NCBI GenBank assembly: GCA_002794775.1
Contig: NBAY01000032.1
Location: 434,001 to 498,000 of the forward strand
Source of the DNA: Porodaedalea pini
Taxonomy: Eukaryota; Basidiomycota; Agaricomycetes; Hymenochaetales; Hymenochaetaceae
Direction: 5' to 3'
Length of the DNA stretch: 64,000 bases
The translations under genes and the position numbers were made by a program. Below the pieces are notes generated by a model. The model was not told where the DNA came from, ran no database searches, and saw only the letters and a program-made list of their open reading frames with translations. Below, piece by piece: positions 45,101 to 54,786 of the stretch (within the stretch, counting starts at the first letter, position 1; every line of letters starts with the position of its first letter).

Positions 45101-45961
45101 ATACATGATCACCAAGAACTAGCTGTCTTTTCTTCAGTAGTGCACTCTCGTTCAAACATTCTGTTTGAAGAGCAGGAAGCGCTCATCGCAGCCATGCATC
45201 GTATATCCTCTCTCCTTGCAAAATGCTTCACACCCATTCACATACACATCGTCATGGATTCGCTTAACAGCATCGAACTTATCTTTTCGAATGACACCCG
45301 ATACGCAGAGTTCATCATTGCCTTCCGCCGTCTATGCAGAATATTCCTCACCCTTCATCACGAGGCCTCACACATCACTATTCAGTGGCTCCCTTCTCAC
45401 CGGGGAGTGCTGGGTAATTCTAAAGCTGATAAGCTTGCAAAAGACACCGCATCCAAAACCGTACGTGAACCCATACCGAACTCGCTTCCCAATTTGAAGG
45501 CGCAAGTACAGCTCGATCTTCTTCGAGACTGGAAAGCCAACATACTCAACCTTTGCAGGCACCGCTCCATCATGGAGCCATCATCATTTATCCTCCACCC
45601 AACACGAACTCTCCATCCATTCCTGAAGCTTTCTCCAAGGAAAAAGATACACCACATAGTTCTATCTCGTGCCGCCAGCCTGATGCTGAATGCACTCGAT
45701 CTGCATAATCGGAACCTCGAACCCCGTTGCCCGGACCCAGCGTGCACTAAACATGATGTCCGTCATATTCTTAATTGTTGCCCCTTTTTCGCATTAGTTC
45801 GAAATGGCTTTTTTCGTCAACGTTCTCTACCTTTCTCATTTTCTGATTGGTTTTGCCCAAATAACTTCCTCCTTCTTCTTCAATTCGCTTACTTTTTGTT
45901 TCGTCGTCCACCGGACAGCATGCCGACTCTATCTGAATTACCACCCTCCTTTTACCTTTAG
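42134..45961 (+). pseudogene. LINE ORF2 (endonuclease-RT-RNase H), two stops
   Basis: One frame of 1276 codons, interrupted by TAA 42587-42589 (in GDFN*HSDLW, probably CAA) and TGA 43451-43453 (in DAL*GIDCETSPG, probably CGA). An APE-type endonuclease fills the N-terminus (FQEIP, GDFN, SDHLPI). RT follows, with VDIQGFFDNI, PNRGVPQGSPLSP and the active site YMDD (about 44195). An RNase H domain starts at FTDGS (about 45038), with E in EEQEALIAA, VMDS and LPSHRGVLGN. A Cys/His end CPDPACTKHDVRHILNCC follows. The domain order matches I/Tad-clade LINEs. Confidence 0.9.
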
Positions 45962-46385
45962 TCACAACATCCATCTTTATTACGTTTGATCATCCTAGTT
46001 AACGCACACCATCATTCGCGCACCACGTATATAGTCTTTTGTTTCATTCCGGTTCCCTTGCGGTTGGTAGTCTGTTAGGAGTAGATAGCAGAGATTATAA
46101 AGTTCAGAGCATGTGACTGGCGTCTTGACACGTGCCATATATTACTTCAAGCTTGAACCAATTGCCGTGTACACCTGTCTACCATCTTCCTCTATTTCAG
46201 TATGCACGACCAATGTACGTGTCGCTCAAAATTTGTGTTGTCTGGATAGTCCTTGCCTAACTGTTTGTGATAGCACAATATGCTGCGGCAGCGCATGTGC
46301 CATTCATCAAATCGCCAAGCTTGCGCATTCCTCGACCAGTGCGCTTATCATCAATTTGCGCCTTCAACGGTGTTCTTAAGCTACG
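45962..46385. other. LINE 3' end and upstream region of the next gene
   Basis: LINE 3' UTR of unknown length, followed by the promoter/5' UTR of the gene starting at 46386. No ORF of note. Confidence 0.45.
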
Positions 46386-46918
46386 ATGCATGATATCTTG
46401 CAGATAGAAGCTCCTCCAGACATCCACCCTCTCCCAGACGATATCAATGCCTACGTGCGTACCCCCCAGTATATCCGAAGTGCCCAGTCGTTTCTGACAG
46501 ACCAGTACCTGTTGTGCAGTTTGTCTATCCATTCACATTGGAGCCGCACGTCCTGACGCTCGAATCCTCTCGTGCCGCGACGCTCGCGGCACATGCTGCA
46601 AAGCATGCTGCGTACCTGAGGCAGCGGGAAGAGAACAAGGAGAAGCGACGGCGGGATGCGTTGCGGCGCATCGCCCCGGGGTTCGAACCGCAGAGTGCAC
46701 CTTTGATTCCTACGAAGGTTTCGGAAGGGGATGGAGTAAAAGGAACGAAGACTGGCGAGTTGGGGGGAGACAACACTGGGGTCGGCGAAAGCAGCGGAGG
46801 CGATGTGATAGATGCCGGTCATGCTCGCCAGCGGAGTGTGATGGATGATCTTGTCGACCACCTGGCGGCGTTGGATGCAGCGAGTGGCACGTTGGCAGGA
46901 GGGGCATCGATTTATTAA
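46386..46918 (+). CDS. Small conserved-looking protein, function unknown
   Basis: Two exons (46386-46454, 46520-46918; 65-bp intron) encode 155 residues: MHDILQIEAPPDIHPLPDDI, then FVYPFTLEPHVLTLESSRA joined across the intron. Residues about 43-75 form a strongly basic, Ala-rich helix (AAYLRQREENKEKRRRDALR), followed by RIAPGFEPQ and an acidic/Gly-rich tail. No signal peptide or membrane segment. I do not recognise the family; the compact, hydrophilic, helical make-up suggests a subunit of a complex. A piece of this gene, including intron sequence, is copied at 62737-62820. Confidence 0.75.
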
Positions 46919-47389
46919 GTGGTCTCTGCTGCTTCTGGGAGGCTCGCATGCCCTTTATGCGACGTTGCAAGGGGGCACATTACCCGCAGAATGAGGACGT
47001 GGCCATCTTTCGATGTAGAGACAAACGCGGTCCCGTTCGCACAGTCTATAAGTCGACATACACTGCAAATCTGGCTCTATCGAATCACTCTTCACGCTGC
47101 AGTAAGTTCGCCTTAACTTTATTGTCGTTACGAAGTCTTAATCTGAACTTGCAGTTTTTATTCATTCATTCATCACGTCTGTCTGTATAGCAAGGACTTC
47201 CCACATTCCAACTTGCCCTTGAACTGCCTTTCGGTTTCCAGCTGGCTTGCCTTTAGCAATAACGACGGGTGCAAGCAAGACATTCCTCCAAATCACTCAG
47301 TGACTTCTGTAGTCAATTCAAGTCTGACGATACACCAATGCATAGATTCTAACTCTTATTTCTGGCTGGCTGGATATCGTAAAATTTAA
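46919..47389. other. Convergent intergenic region
   Basis: Between the 3' ends of the genes at 46386 (plus) and 47390 (minus). No further gene seen. Confidence 0.5.
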
Positions 47390-47943
47390 TTATGAACTTT
47401 TTCCCTTCCCCTCAATCTGAGCTGCCAAGTCTTTCCATTTGTTTGCGAGTCTGGAACCGGCCTCTCCTACCATGAATATAGCCATGCCTAGGGCCGGGGC
47501 ATTGCTAGTCATTGACATAATAGAATCTGGCTTTCCCTCCGACACTGCAAGTAAGGTGAATCTGAGAGAACACAGGCTCGAGGCTGCTGGACTACTTACC
47601 GACGACTTTGATGTGCCTGCGATTCTCGTTTCGGATATACCAGAACTTGTACTTTCCGTCTTCCTTGTACTTTTTCACCTCTGCAAAAATAAGTTTAACA
47701 AAACATGTGTATCAACAGTCGCACAGGTAAGTTTTTGTGTCATGCAGAAGCAAAAAAAATAGGATAGTACTAGTGCTTACTTTCAACGACTTCTTTGACT
47801 TGGATTCTTTCCGGGTCTGCTACGTCGCTGAGGGAGCCCAGATCATCGAGTTCTCTGGACTTCCACTCCAATTTCCATTTAAGCTCTGATCCCGACTCAG
47901 TCCCAGCCTTCTGAGACCTGTCTTTGGCTTGTGGTGACGCCAT
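47390..47943 (-). CDS. Small hydrophilic protein, function unknown
   Basis: Three exons on the minus strand (47943-47781, 47680-47600, 47544-47390) with GT..AG introns of 100 and 55 bp. The frame closes at 132 residues. It starts MASPQAKDRSQKAGTESGSE, has a central charged block VKKYKEDGKYKFWYIRNENR, a mildly hydrophobic stretch NAPALGMAIFMVGEAGSRLA, and ends AAQIEGKGKSS. No known motif. The consistent splice frame is the main support. It is the last host gene before the E5 insertion. Confidence 0.65.
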
Positions 47944-48351
47944 CGTTGTACACTGATACTTCTGAAATTAATGCTTTACTTCTGGGAGCGTGGGTTGGGT
48001 TCATATACCTTGAGCCAGCTTTGCATACGCAAACATGCGGGCACTCCCCATCTAATATATCAATATACTTATACTGTATAGTGGGATCTGTATGATCTCT
48101 GAATGCAAAGCAAGCTGATGTGTGATTCAAGAAAAGATGTCTGGTCAATATTGCGAGCTAACTTGAAGGAGGTTGATTTATGGTCTTCAGTTGCTTCCAG
48201 TACTAGTGGAATTAGCTTGAGATTTACGAATAGAGATTTATGGCATGCGGTCCAGTTTACAACGTTTCCCAAAAATGATGACAGTCCGCAGTTTGTGTGT
48301 ACTTTTTTCTGGCCTGCCTAATCAAGCTAACCGAGCCTGTTTAAGCAATTG
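47944..48351. other. Intergenic, left flank of E5
   Basis: Promoter side of the 132-residue gene. It ends with AATTG (48347-48351), the left copy of the E5 target duplication. Confidence 0.6.
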
Positions 48352-48711
48352 TGTTAGGCGGGAGCCCAGGAGACGACTCAGACTGGGCAGGCCTCGGCTG
48401 ACTGTTGTCTGGGACGTGCTATACTTGAGCGGGGACTCGGGACACGCTTTACTCAAACTAGGTCGTCGTGGAGGTAAGAGGAAAAGCAGAACAAGGAGTT
48501 CATGCGATTCCTGAGACCTTATATAGCGGTGACCGTGGGACTATATTATCTAAAGTTACATAAACGAACAGAATGGAACGAATGAAGGTCATGTGGAGGG
48601 AGTGTGGGAAATGATTGAAAGGACGATTAAATATAATGAAAAGGAGCGGTTAAAAGAAAAAGAAATGGTAAAAGGAAGATAAAAGAAAAGGTGAAGGTTC
48701 GAGTCCTGACA
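48352..48711 (-). repeat. E5 3' LTR (360 bp, short type)
   Basis: On the plus strand runs TGTTAGGCGGG to GTCCTGACA. It lacks the 63-bp duplicated unit of the long LTRs. It differs from the E5 LTR at 62115-62474 at nine positions, all transitions, eight of them in CpG. Confidence 0.93.
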
Positions 48712-50594
48712 TTACCCCCCCCTCAAGGTTGGGCGTCCCGACCAACCAAGATCGAGGTCATCTGGTTCGGTGTCGACGAAGCGTGGACGAAGTCGTTGGC
48801 AAGGAATGTCTAGTTTTCGAGGGGCGCCGGGGTGTTTTCGATAGAATTCAGCGATTGCCTCCTTTGCGTTCTCGCCAAAGTCTGTTTCGGGCTGCCAAGT
48901 CGGTTCGTTGTATCCAACCCACTTTACAAGGTACTGTAATTTTCCTCAGTGTAGGTGCAAGTCTAGAACCTCCTCGATTTCGTACTCCCCCTCATTTTTG
49001 ACGATATCAGGTGGTGGCGGTGGTGGTTGTTTCTGGCTTTCGAAGGACGGTTCGATGGCGGGTTTCAGCAGGGCTTCGTTGAAAATGGGGTGTATCCTTT
49101 TCCATCATTTGGGGAGTTTGAGCTTGTAGGCGCTCGCTCCTACCTTGTCAACGATGTCGAAGGGGCCATACCACTTGTCAGCAAGTTTCTTCGTCGGTGA
49201 GTCCATACTGATGTTCCGTCCGTCGAGGAAGACCTTGTCTCCTGTTGTGTACTCCACTGACACCCCTGCTGTCCGGTCATGGTAGTGCTTCATATCTTCT
49301 GCCGCTTTGACCAAATTTTCTTTTGCGACGTGATGAGTCTCCTTGATGTGTTTTGCGAATTCTTCCGCTGACATGTTAGCGGATGAGGTTTGTGTTGTCT
49401 CAAAGCTCAAGGGATGACGTCCGGTGTTCGCATAGAAGGGGGACATCTTCGTCGCCGAGTGTTTGCAGTTGTTGTATGCGAACTCTGCGAGGGGGAGCTA
49501 ATCTCTCCAGTCCGATTGCCGATGGTCAACGAAGAGTCGGAGGTACTGTTCGAGCTCTTGGTTGATGCGTTCCGTTTGACCATCCGTTTGTGGGTGGTAC
49601 GCCATTGACGGGTTGCCTTTGATGTGCAGGAGTTTGTACAGCTCCTTCATCATCGAAGCATCAAACTGCGTGCCTCTATCGTGGATGATCTTTTTTGGAA
49701 GTCCATGGAGGCGGAAGATGTGGTCGCGGTACAATTGGGCCATACCTTCCGCTGACAGTCTCGTCGTTGTCGGGATCATGTGCATCTGCTTCGAGAACCT
49801 GTCCACAAAGATGCAGATCGCGTTGTGTCCTTTGGAGTCTGGGAGTTCTCCGATTAGGTCAACCATAACGATCTCCCAGGGACCTTCGGGGACTGCGTTC
49901 GGATGAAGTGGTCTCGACCTCGACGTTCTCAAGGCTTTCGTCCATTGACAATGGTCGCATCCTCGGATGTATGCTCAGGCGTCGGAGAACATTGACGCCC
50001 ACCAGAAATCACGACGGACAAGCTCTACCGTCTTTGACGCCCCCAGATGACCAGCCAGTACCGAGTCGTGACACTCCCGCAACACGGCCTCCTTCATCGT
50101 CAACGGTACGTACACCTTGCCTTTCCTCCACCATAAACCGTCAACCTCTGTCATACCTGTCGGCCTCTCTGACTCACTCTGCGCCCTCTGTGCTTCACCC
50201 ACTCGTTCCACCACCTCGTCGCGCGACGTCTGCACCACTCCACGGTTCAGCCACTTGTCTTTGATGAACATGACACTGTTGTTGTCATCCTTGCCCTGAT
50301 TGTAGCCCACCATACGTGATAGCAGATCGGCCTTGCCCATCGTCTTCCCTGACTTGTGTTCGAGGTGGAAGTCGAATTCTTCAAGTTCGGTTCGCCAGCG
50401 AGCTTGACAATAGCTCAGCTTCTGCGCTGACCTGAAGTAGGTAAGGTTGGCGTGGTCGGACCAGATTTTGATCTTGTGGCGAGTGCCGAGGAGGTATTGC
50501 CGCCACTCCTTGAGCGCTGAAACGATCGCGAGCATCTCCTTGTCATAGATCTCGTAGTTTCGTTCCGCCGGTTCGAGTGCCTCTGACCTGTAGG
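48712..50594 (-). pseudogene. pol: E5 pol, 3' portion (RNase H to chromodomain)
   Basis: Minus-strand continuation of pol after the X insertion: RNase H (AYRSEALEPAERNYEIYDKE), integrase zinc finger and catalytic core (DRGTQFDASMMKELYKLLH), then a degraded chromodomain up to the polypurine tract and LTR. Stops include those at 49975, 49498 and 49105 and one in the chromodomain; most replace Arg or Trp through C-to-T or G-to-A change. Confidence 0.87.
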
Positions 50595-50599
50595 CAATG
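50595..50599. repeat. Left target-site duplication of X (CAATG)
   Basis: CAATG here and at 52338-52342 flank the insert. Intact E4 has a single uninterrupted copy of this RNase H sequence. A 5-bp duplication is typical of LTR-element integrases. Confidence 0.88.
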
Positions 50600-50750
50600 T
50601 GAAAGGAAATTTTCGCACATTCAGAAACGTCGATCAAGGCAGATCATCGGCAATCATACACGTGATTACGTGGTCACCTGATCTTGACGGATACTTGCCC
50701 AGGCAAAAACCCGTCAGTCACAGTCACGCTACACTGTCACATCTTGTGAC

Positions 50751-51398
50751 ATGGCACATAAACGTCAAGAAAGCAAAGGACAACCAATGGAGGTTGATCC
50801 CCAATGCACCAAGTGCATGCTACTACAGAACATAGCACAGAAGGTCCCGGAACTCCTGAAGACAATAGGATTAATGGACCAGGACGTCACATTACGAGCA
50901 CACAAGTGGGAAGGCCAATCCCCATACTTTGAAACAGGACAGGCAATCTACTATCGAGATGCCAAGACATATAAAGTCCACATCACTAAAGAAGAACGTG
51001 GCATGGAGAACTACAAATGGGATACAGTCATCCAATACAATAAGGAGCCACACAAAGAATGCAGGAACTGCAAGATGATGATACGAATACCTACCCTGAG
51101 TCCAGTACAAGGGAATGATGTACCAATACACATAACAACAGCACTCAAGCACTGTTGGGCATACCTCAGGGACATAAAGCATCAAGGCACGATTACGCTA
51201 TACAAATTCGAGCACGTGTCACGAAGACAAACATTCAAGATCACTCTAGCCCTAGGACCACATGACCCACCATTCACAATGGAGACATGTCTCGGCGGAG
51301 CAGCCCTATCACCGAACGGACCTGACACTGAATGGCGAGCCAAGAATAACCCATGGGTCCATATGGTTATCCCCAATGGGTTTGAATGGGAGGAATGA
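50751..51398 (+). CDS. ORF inside insert X, unknown protein with two CXXC pairs
   Basis: An uninterrupted ORF of 215 residues starting MAHKRQESKGQPMEVDPQCT and ending FEWEE, in a repeat neighbourhood where most frames are broken. Cys19/Cys22 (CTKC) and Cys104/Cys107 (CRNC) could together bind a zinc ion. The protein is soluble and mixed in charge, without signal or membrane segments. It resembles no gag, pol or env domain that I know. It lies upstream of the TATA box of X, so it would need its own promoter or readthrough transcription. Chance occurrence of a 648-bp ORF cannot be fully excluded. Confidence 0.6.
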   Translation: MAHKRQESKGQPMEVDPQCTKCMLLQNIAQKVPELLKTIGLMDQDVTLRAHKWEGQSPYFETGQAIYYRDAKTYKVHITKEERGMENYKWDTVIQYNKEPHKECRNCKMMIRIPTLSPVQGNDVPIHITTALKHCWAYLRDIKHQGTITLYKFEHVSRRQTFKITLALGPHDPPFTMETCLGGAALSPNGPDTEWRAKNNPWVHMVIPNGFEWEE

Positions 51399-51772
51399 AC
51401 CCCCGAGCGCAGCAATGCAACCCGAGAGGCTGTGCAGTGCCACAACCGAGGAAGACGCTTCGAGAAGCAGGGAAGTAAAGCCCCAATATAGAAGCACATG
51501 GGAGAAGCAGGAAGTTAATTAAACCGAAGCATGTGGAGAACGTGGGAGCCCGACTACTGAATCAGTGATGTACTCACCCGAGCACGCGGGTCATGACATC
51601 ACGTGACTCACACCGCAGTCTAAATTGCAGAATGCAAGAAAACCATTGGACGGAGTACATGTGCACACATCCCCACCGCAGCAGCCAAGTGCTGCGGCCA
51701 CCTGAAACATAGGAAGGACACGGAAGGGCATCTGGTTGGACAGAACGTAAAGAAATTAGAAATTCAGTAGGC

Positions 51773-51780
51773 TATATAAG
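51773..51780 (+). promoter_or_regulatory. TATA box of insert X
   Basis: TATATAAG within CTATATAAGG, the same core as in the E-family LTRs. An RNA start is expected near 51805. Downstream are repeated GTTGAATAA-like motifs (about 51912-51990). Confidence 0.6.
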
Positions 51781-52337
51781 GCCGAGTAACTAGTACCCCA
51801 GATCCCCATTCTCTATCGCTTTATTTCACAGTACGGTTTTAGCTACCTGCATAGCTATCTTCTTACCCCTACTTCTACATCTATAACTACCACTGTGTAA
51901 TATCCTCCTTGGTTGAATAACGAGTCCGCCCCATACTGGGTTGAGGATTTGTCCCAAGTTGAATAAGGATTGACTTTGATTGAGTAGACCCTCAGCTATG
52001 CCACGCTTAGAAGGTTCCTCTCATTGTCCACAGAACCAAGTCTGGTTGAGTGCATCTCGGCTACGCCAAGCCTTGCAGTTTGCCTCCTAGACAACATCGC
52101 AGCATAACCGAACGTCTCTCGACCCTCTAGGGCATTACCTCCCCTATCTGCTGTAACTAAGTGCTTTCAATACCAACCTCAGGTTCCACCTGATAAGGGC
52201 AGCGAAGGAGAAGCTGGTTACGGGATCGGTCGAAGATAAGTAAAGTCGTCTCGGTAATACATCACTCAGAGGACCATACAGTCCGGAAGGCAACACCTTC
52301 GTGGTTAAAGAATTGGAATATTCACCTGACCCTAACA

Positions 52338-52342
52338 CAATG
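52338..52342. repeat. Right target-site duplication of X (CAATG)
   Basis: Second copy of CAATG, directly after the CCTAACA end of X and directly before E5 RNase H sequence. Confidence 0.88.
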
Positions 52343-54069
52343 ACCCTCCACTTTCCTTCCTGCTTCTGCAACAATACACCGCTGAGCGCAAAGTTTGACG
52401 AGTCCGCCTCTACGCGGAAAGGGCCCTCGTCATTGGCAATGGCTAGGACTGGAGGTGAGCAGAGACGTCGTCTTAGCTCCTCGAACACCTCTTGCTGTTC
52501 GGTCTCCCATACCCAGTCCTTCTTGCCTGTCAGTGACGTCAGCGGGTGGACTACCTTGCTGTAGTCCTTGATGAACCGTCGTAGCCAGTTGCCCATGCCG
52601 AGGAATTGCTGCAGTTGTTTGAGGTTCCGCGGGACTGGCCAGTCTGCGATCGCCTGTGTCTTTGCCGGGTCAGCCCTGATTTCACCATTGCTGATGATGT
52701 GGCTGAGGTATTTCACGGTCTTGGTGTCGAACTCGCATTTCTCTGGCTTCAGGTACAGGCCGTTTTCTCGCAAGATCTGAAGGACGTGCCTCGACGTCTC
52801 AATATGTTCCTCAAGAGTTTGTGAGAGAATGAGGATGTCGTCGAGGTAGACGATGATCAGGTTGTCGTAGATCAGCCCCTTGAAGATGTGGTTGATGAAA
52901 GCTTGGAATGTCGCCGGTGCATTGCAAAGACCAAAGAACATGACTGTCGGTTTGAAGAGGCCCATGTTAGTACAGAAAGCTGCCTTCCACTCATCGCCTT
53001 TGCGGATCCGGATGTTGTAGTACCCCCAGCGAAGGTCAAGCTTAGTGATGTACTTTGCTTTCTTGACCTTGTCGACAAGTTCGTCAATGAGAGGGAGGGG
53101 ATACTTGTTCTTGATCGTACCATCATTAAGCTTACGGTAATCCTGGATTGGGCGTAGCGATTTGTCGGCCCTCTTGATGAAGAAGAAGGGCGACACCATG
53201 GGCAATATGGACCTTCGGATGCGACCAGACTTCAAGTTCTTGTTGAGGAAGTCCTTGAGCGACTGCTGCTCTGTTGGCGTGAGCGGGTAGATCTTGCAGT
53301 CACTGGGCTTGAAGTTGGGCTTCAGATCGATGACGTGGTCCCATGGTCGGTGTTCAGGCAACTTCTCGAATCCCTTCTCTGAGAAGACGTTGGCGTAGTC
53401 ATTGAGGTATGCGGGCCAGGACGCCTTGTCCATTCACACCTCTCTCACCCTCCTCGTCTCTTTCACATCCTCCTTCTCGATTGCACACTCCTCCGGGCAA
53501 TGGGTGGATTCAATCAAACCCGTCTTCCAGTCAACTTCCGGGTTGTGATGTCGAAGCCAATCGTAGCCAAGGAAGATGTTTGATGACGCTAGCGACATCA
53601 CCGCAAGGACAATCCTCTCTCTGTGGTGCCCAATCATAAGCTCGACATTGACATATTCTTTGATCAACCCAGCTTCATTGTGCGTGCTGTCAGCATTGAG
53701 CACTGCAAGGGGCTGAATGTATCGTTTGGTCTCCAACCCGTATCGCTCGACGAACCTCACGTCGATGCATGATCCTGTGCATCCCGAATCCATGAGGGCA
53801 TGCGCATCCACCTCTCTCGTCTCACCCGCTACACTATGTCCGATGTTCAGGAGGAGGTCCAGCTGGCGTCCGCCAGTTCCTCTCATGAACAACTTCTCTT
53901 TGACGCCCTCTTTGCTCACACCGGTAGGATTTTCGTAGTCGGAAAAGTCATCAGTGCCGTTTGCATCTAGATATTGTACAGGCGGTTGACTATATTTTAA
54001 CGGATCTGAACTTGGAACTCCTGGAACTTCTCGGTCAGTTGCCCTGGTGGCTATGCCTGACCACTTGCA
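52338..54069 (-). pseudogene. pol: E5 pol, 5' portion (protease, RT, start of RNase H)
   Basis: The minus-strand frame begins at the slippery site (54069-54075). It shows protease DSGCTGSCIDVRF (near 53780), a TGA at 53434-53436 where E4 has arginine, then an open RT domain with YLDDILILS. It runs to the X insertion, after which any further reading enters X by chance. Its frame continues exactly at 50594 when X is removed. Confidence 0.88.
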
Positions 54070-54363
54070 AAACCCTGTGAGTTGACAACCTCTTCATCAT
54101 CACCTTCTTCCTTCACATAGTCCTCCACAGTTGTCCTCCAAGTGTCTACGGCTTCCTCGAAGGCTGATTCCTTCATCGTGCTGAGCTCGTCGGCAAGGAG
54201 GCGACGCTCGCCTGGTGCCATCAGCTCCAGCATGCGCTGGATGATTGGTTTTCCTTGCGGGCACTTGTTCTTAAAATGATCCAGCCCACCGCAGATCCAG
54301 CACGTGCGTCGGCATTGTGCCTTGTTCATCGAGACATCCATTGGCTGGCCTGCACCTCCAAAG
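54051..54363 (-). pseudogene. gag: E5 gag, 3' portion with zinc knuckle
   Basis: C-terminal gag after the E4 insertion: QPMDVSMNKAQ, then CWICGGLDHFKNKC (CX2CX4HX4C) and the acidic end EEGDDEEVV..GFASGQA. The slippery heptamer (minus strand GGGTTTT) lies at 54069-54075 in the correct phase, with the GGTCAG/CTGACC stem following. The left CAAAG duplication is 54359-54363. Confidence 0.87.
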
Positions 54364-54786
54364 TGTTAGGCGGAAGCCCGGGAGACGGCTCGGACTGGGC
54401 AGGCCTCGGCTGACTGTCGTCTGGGACGTGCTATACTCGAGCGTAGACTCGGGACACGCTTACTCAGGCTAGGTCGACGCGGAGGTAAGAGGATTAATAC
54501 AAGGCTAGACTAATACAAGGGGGACGAGTCTCACCTAGGTCGACGCGGAGGTAAGAGGAAAAGCAGAACAAGGAGTTCATGCGATTCCTGAGACCTTATA
54601 TAGCGACGACCGTGAGACTATATTACCTAACATTACATAACGAGTGGGAATGGAACGAATGAAGGTCGTGTAGAGGGAGTGTGGGAGGTGATTGGAAAGA
54701 TGATTAAAGATAATGAAAAGGAGCAATTAACGGAAACGAAAAAAGAAAAGGGGAAATAAAGAAAAGGGGAAGTTCGAGTCCTGACA
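54364..54786 (-). repeat. E4 3' LTR (423 bp, long type)
   Basis: TGTTAGGCGGA to GTCCTGACA on the plus strand, with both 63-bp units. It directly follows the pol stop codon in the minus direction; the run of Gs encoding the last Arg-Gly-Gly doubles as the polypurine tract. Confidence 0.95.

Larger units (their letters stand above)
39890..45961 (+). mobile_element. LINE (Tad/I-like non-LTR retrotransposon), nearly intact
   Basis: Two consecutive ORFs with a 6-nt gap: ORF1 with zinc knuckles, and ORF2 with endonuclease, RT, RNase H and a C-terminal Cys/His region. Only three nonsense codons and no frameshift interrupt about 6 kb. The coding strand is strikingly pyrimidine-rich. No poly-A tail or clear target duplication was found, so the outer ends are approximate. 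Confidence 0.92.
50600..52337 (+). mobile_element. Insert X: solo-LTR-like element carrying an ORF
   Basis: A 1738-bp insertion in the RNase H region of E5. It starts TGAAAGG and ends CCTAACA, so it has TG..CA termini with a short imperfect inverted repeat, and is flanked by a 5-bp duplication. These are the marks of a solo LTR or small non-autonomous LTR element. It does not share sequence with the E-family LTRs beyond the tips and the CTATATAAGG promoter core. A TATA box at 51773-51780 and the 215-residue ORF at 50751-51398 lie on the same strand, so the ORF would sit in U3. No internal direct repeats that would mark two separate LTRs were seen. Confidence 0.72.

Noticed and set aside
52144..53433. 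Minus-strand ORF fusing RT with about 70 extra residues
   Set aside because: The extra part is accidental reading into insert X past the CAATG duplication, not a real chimeric protein.
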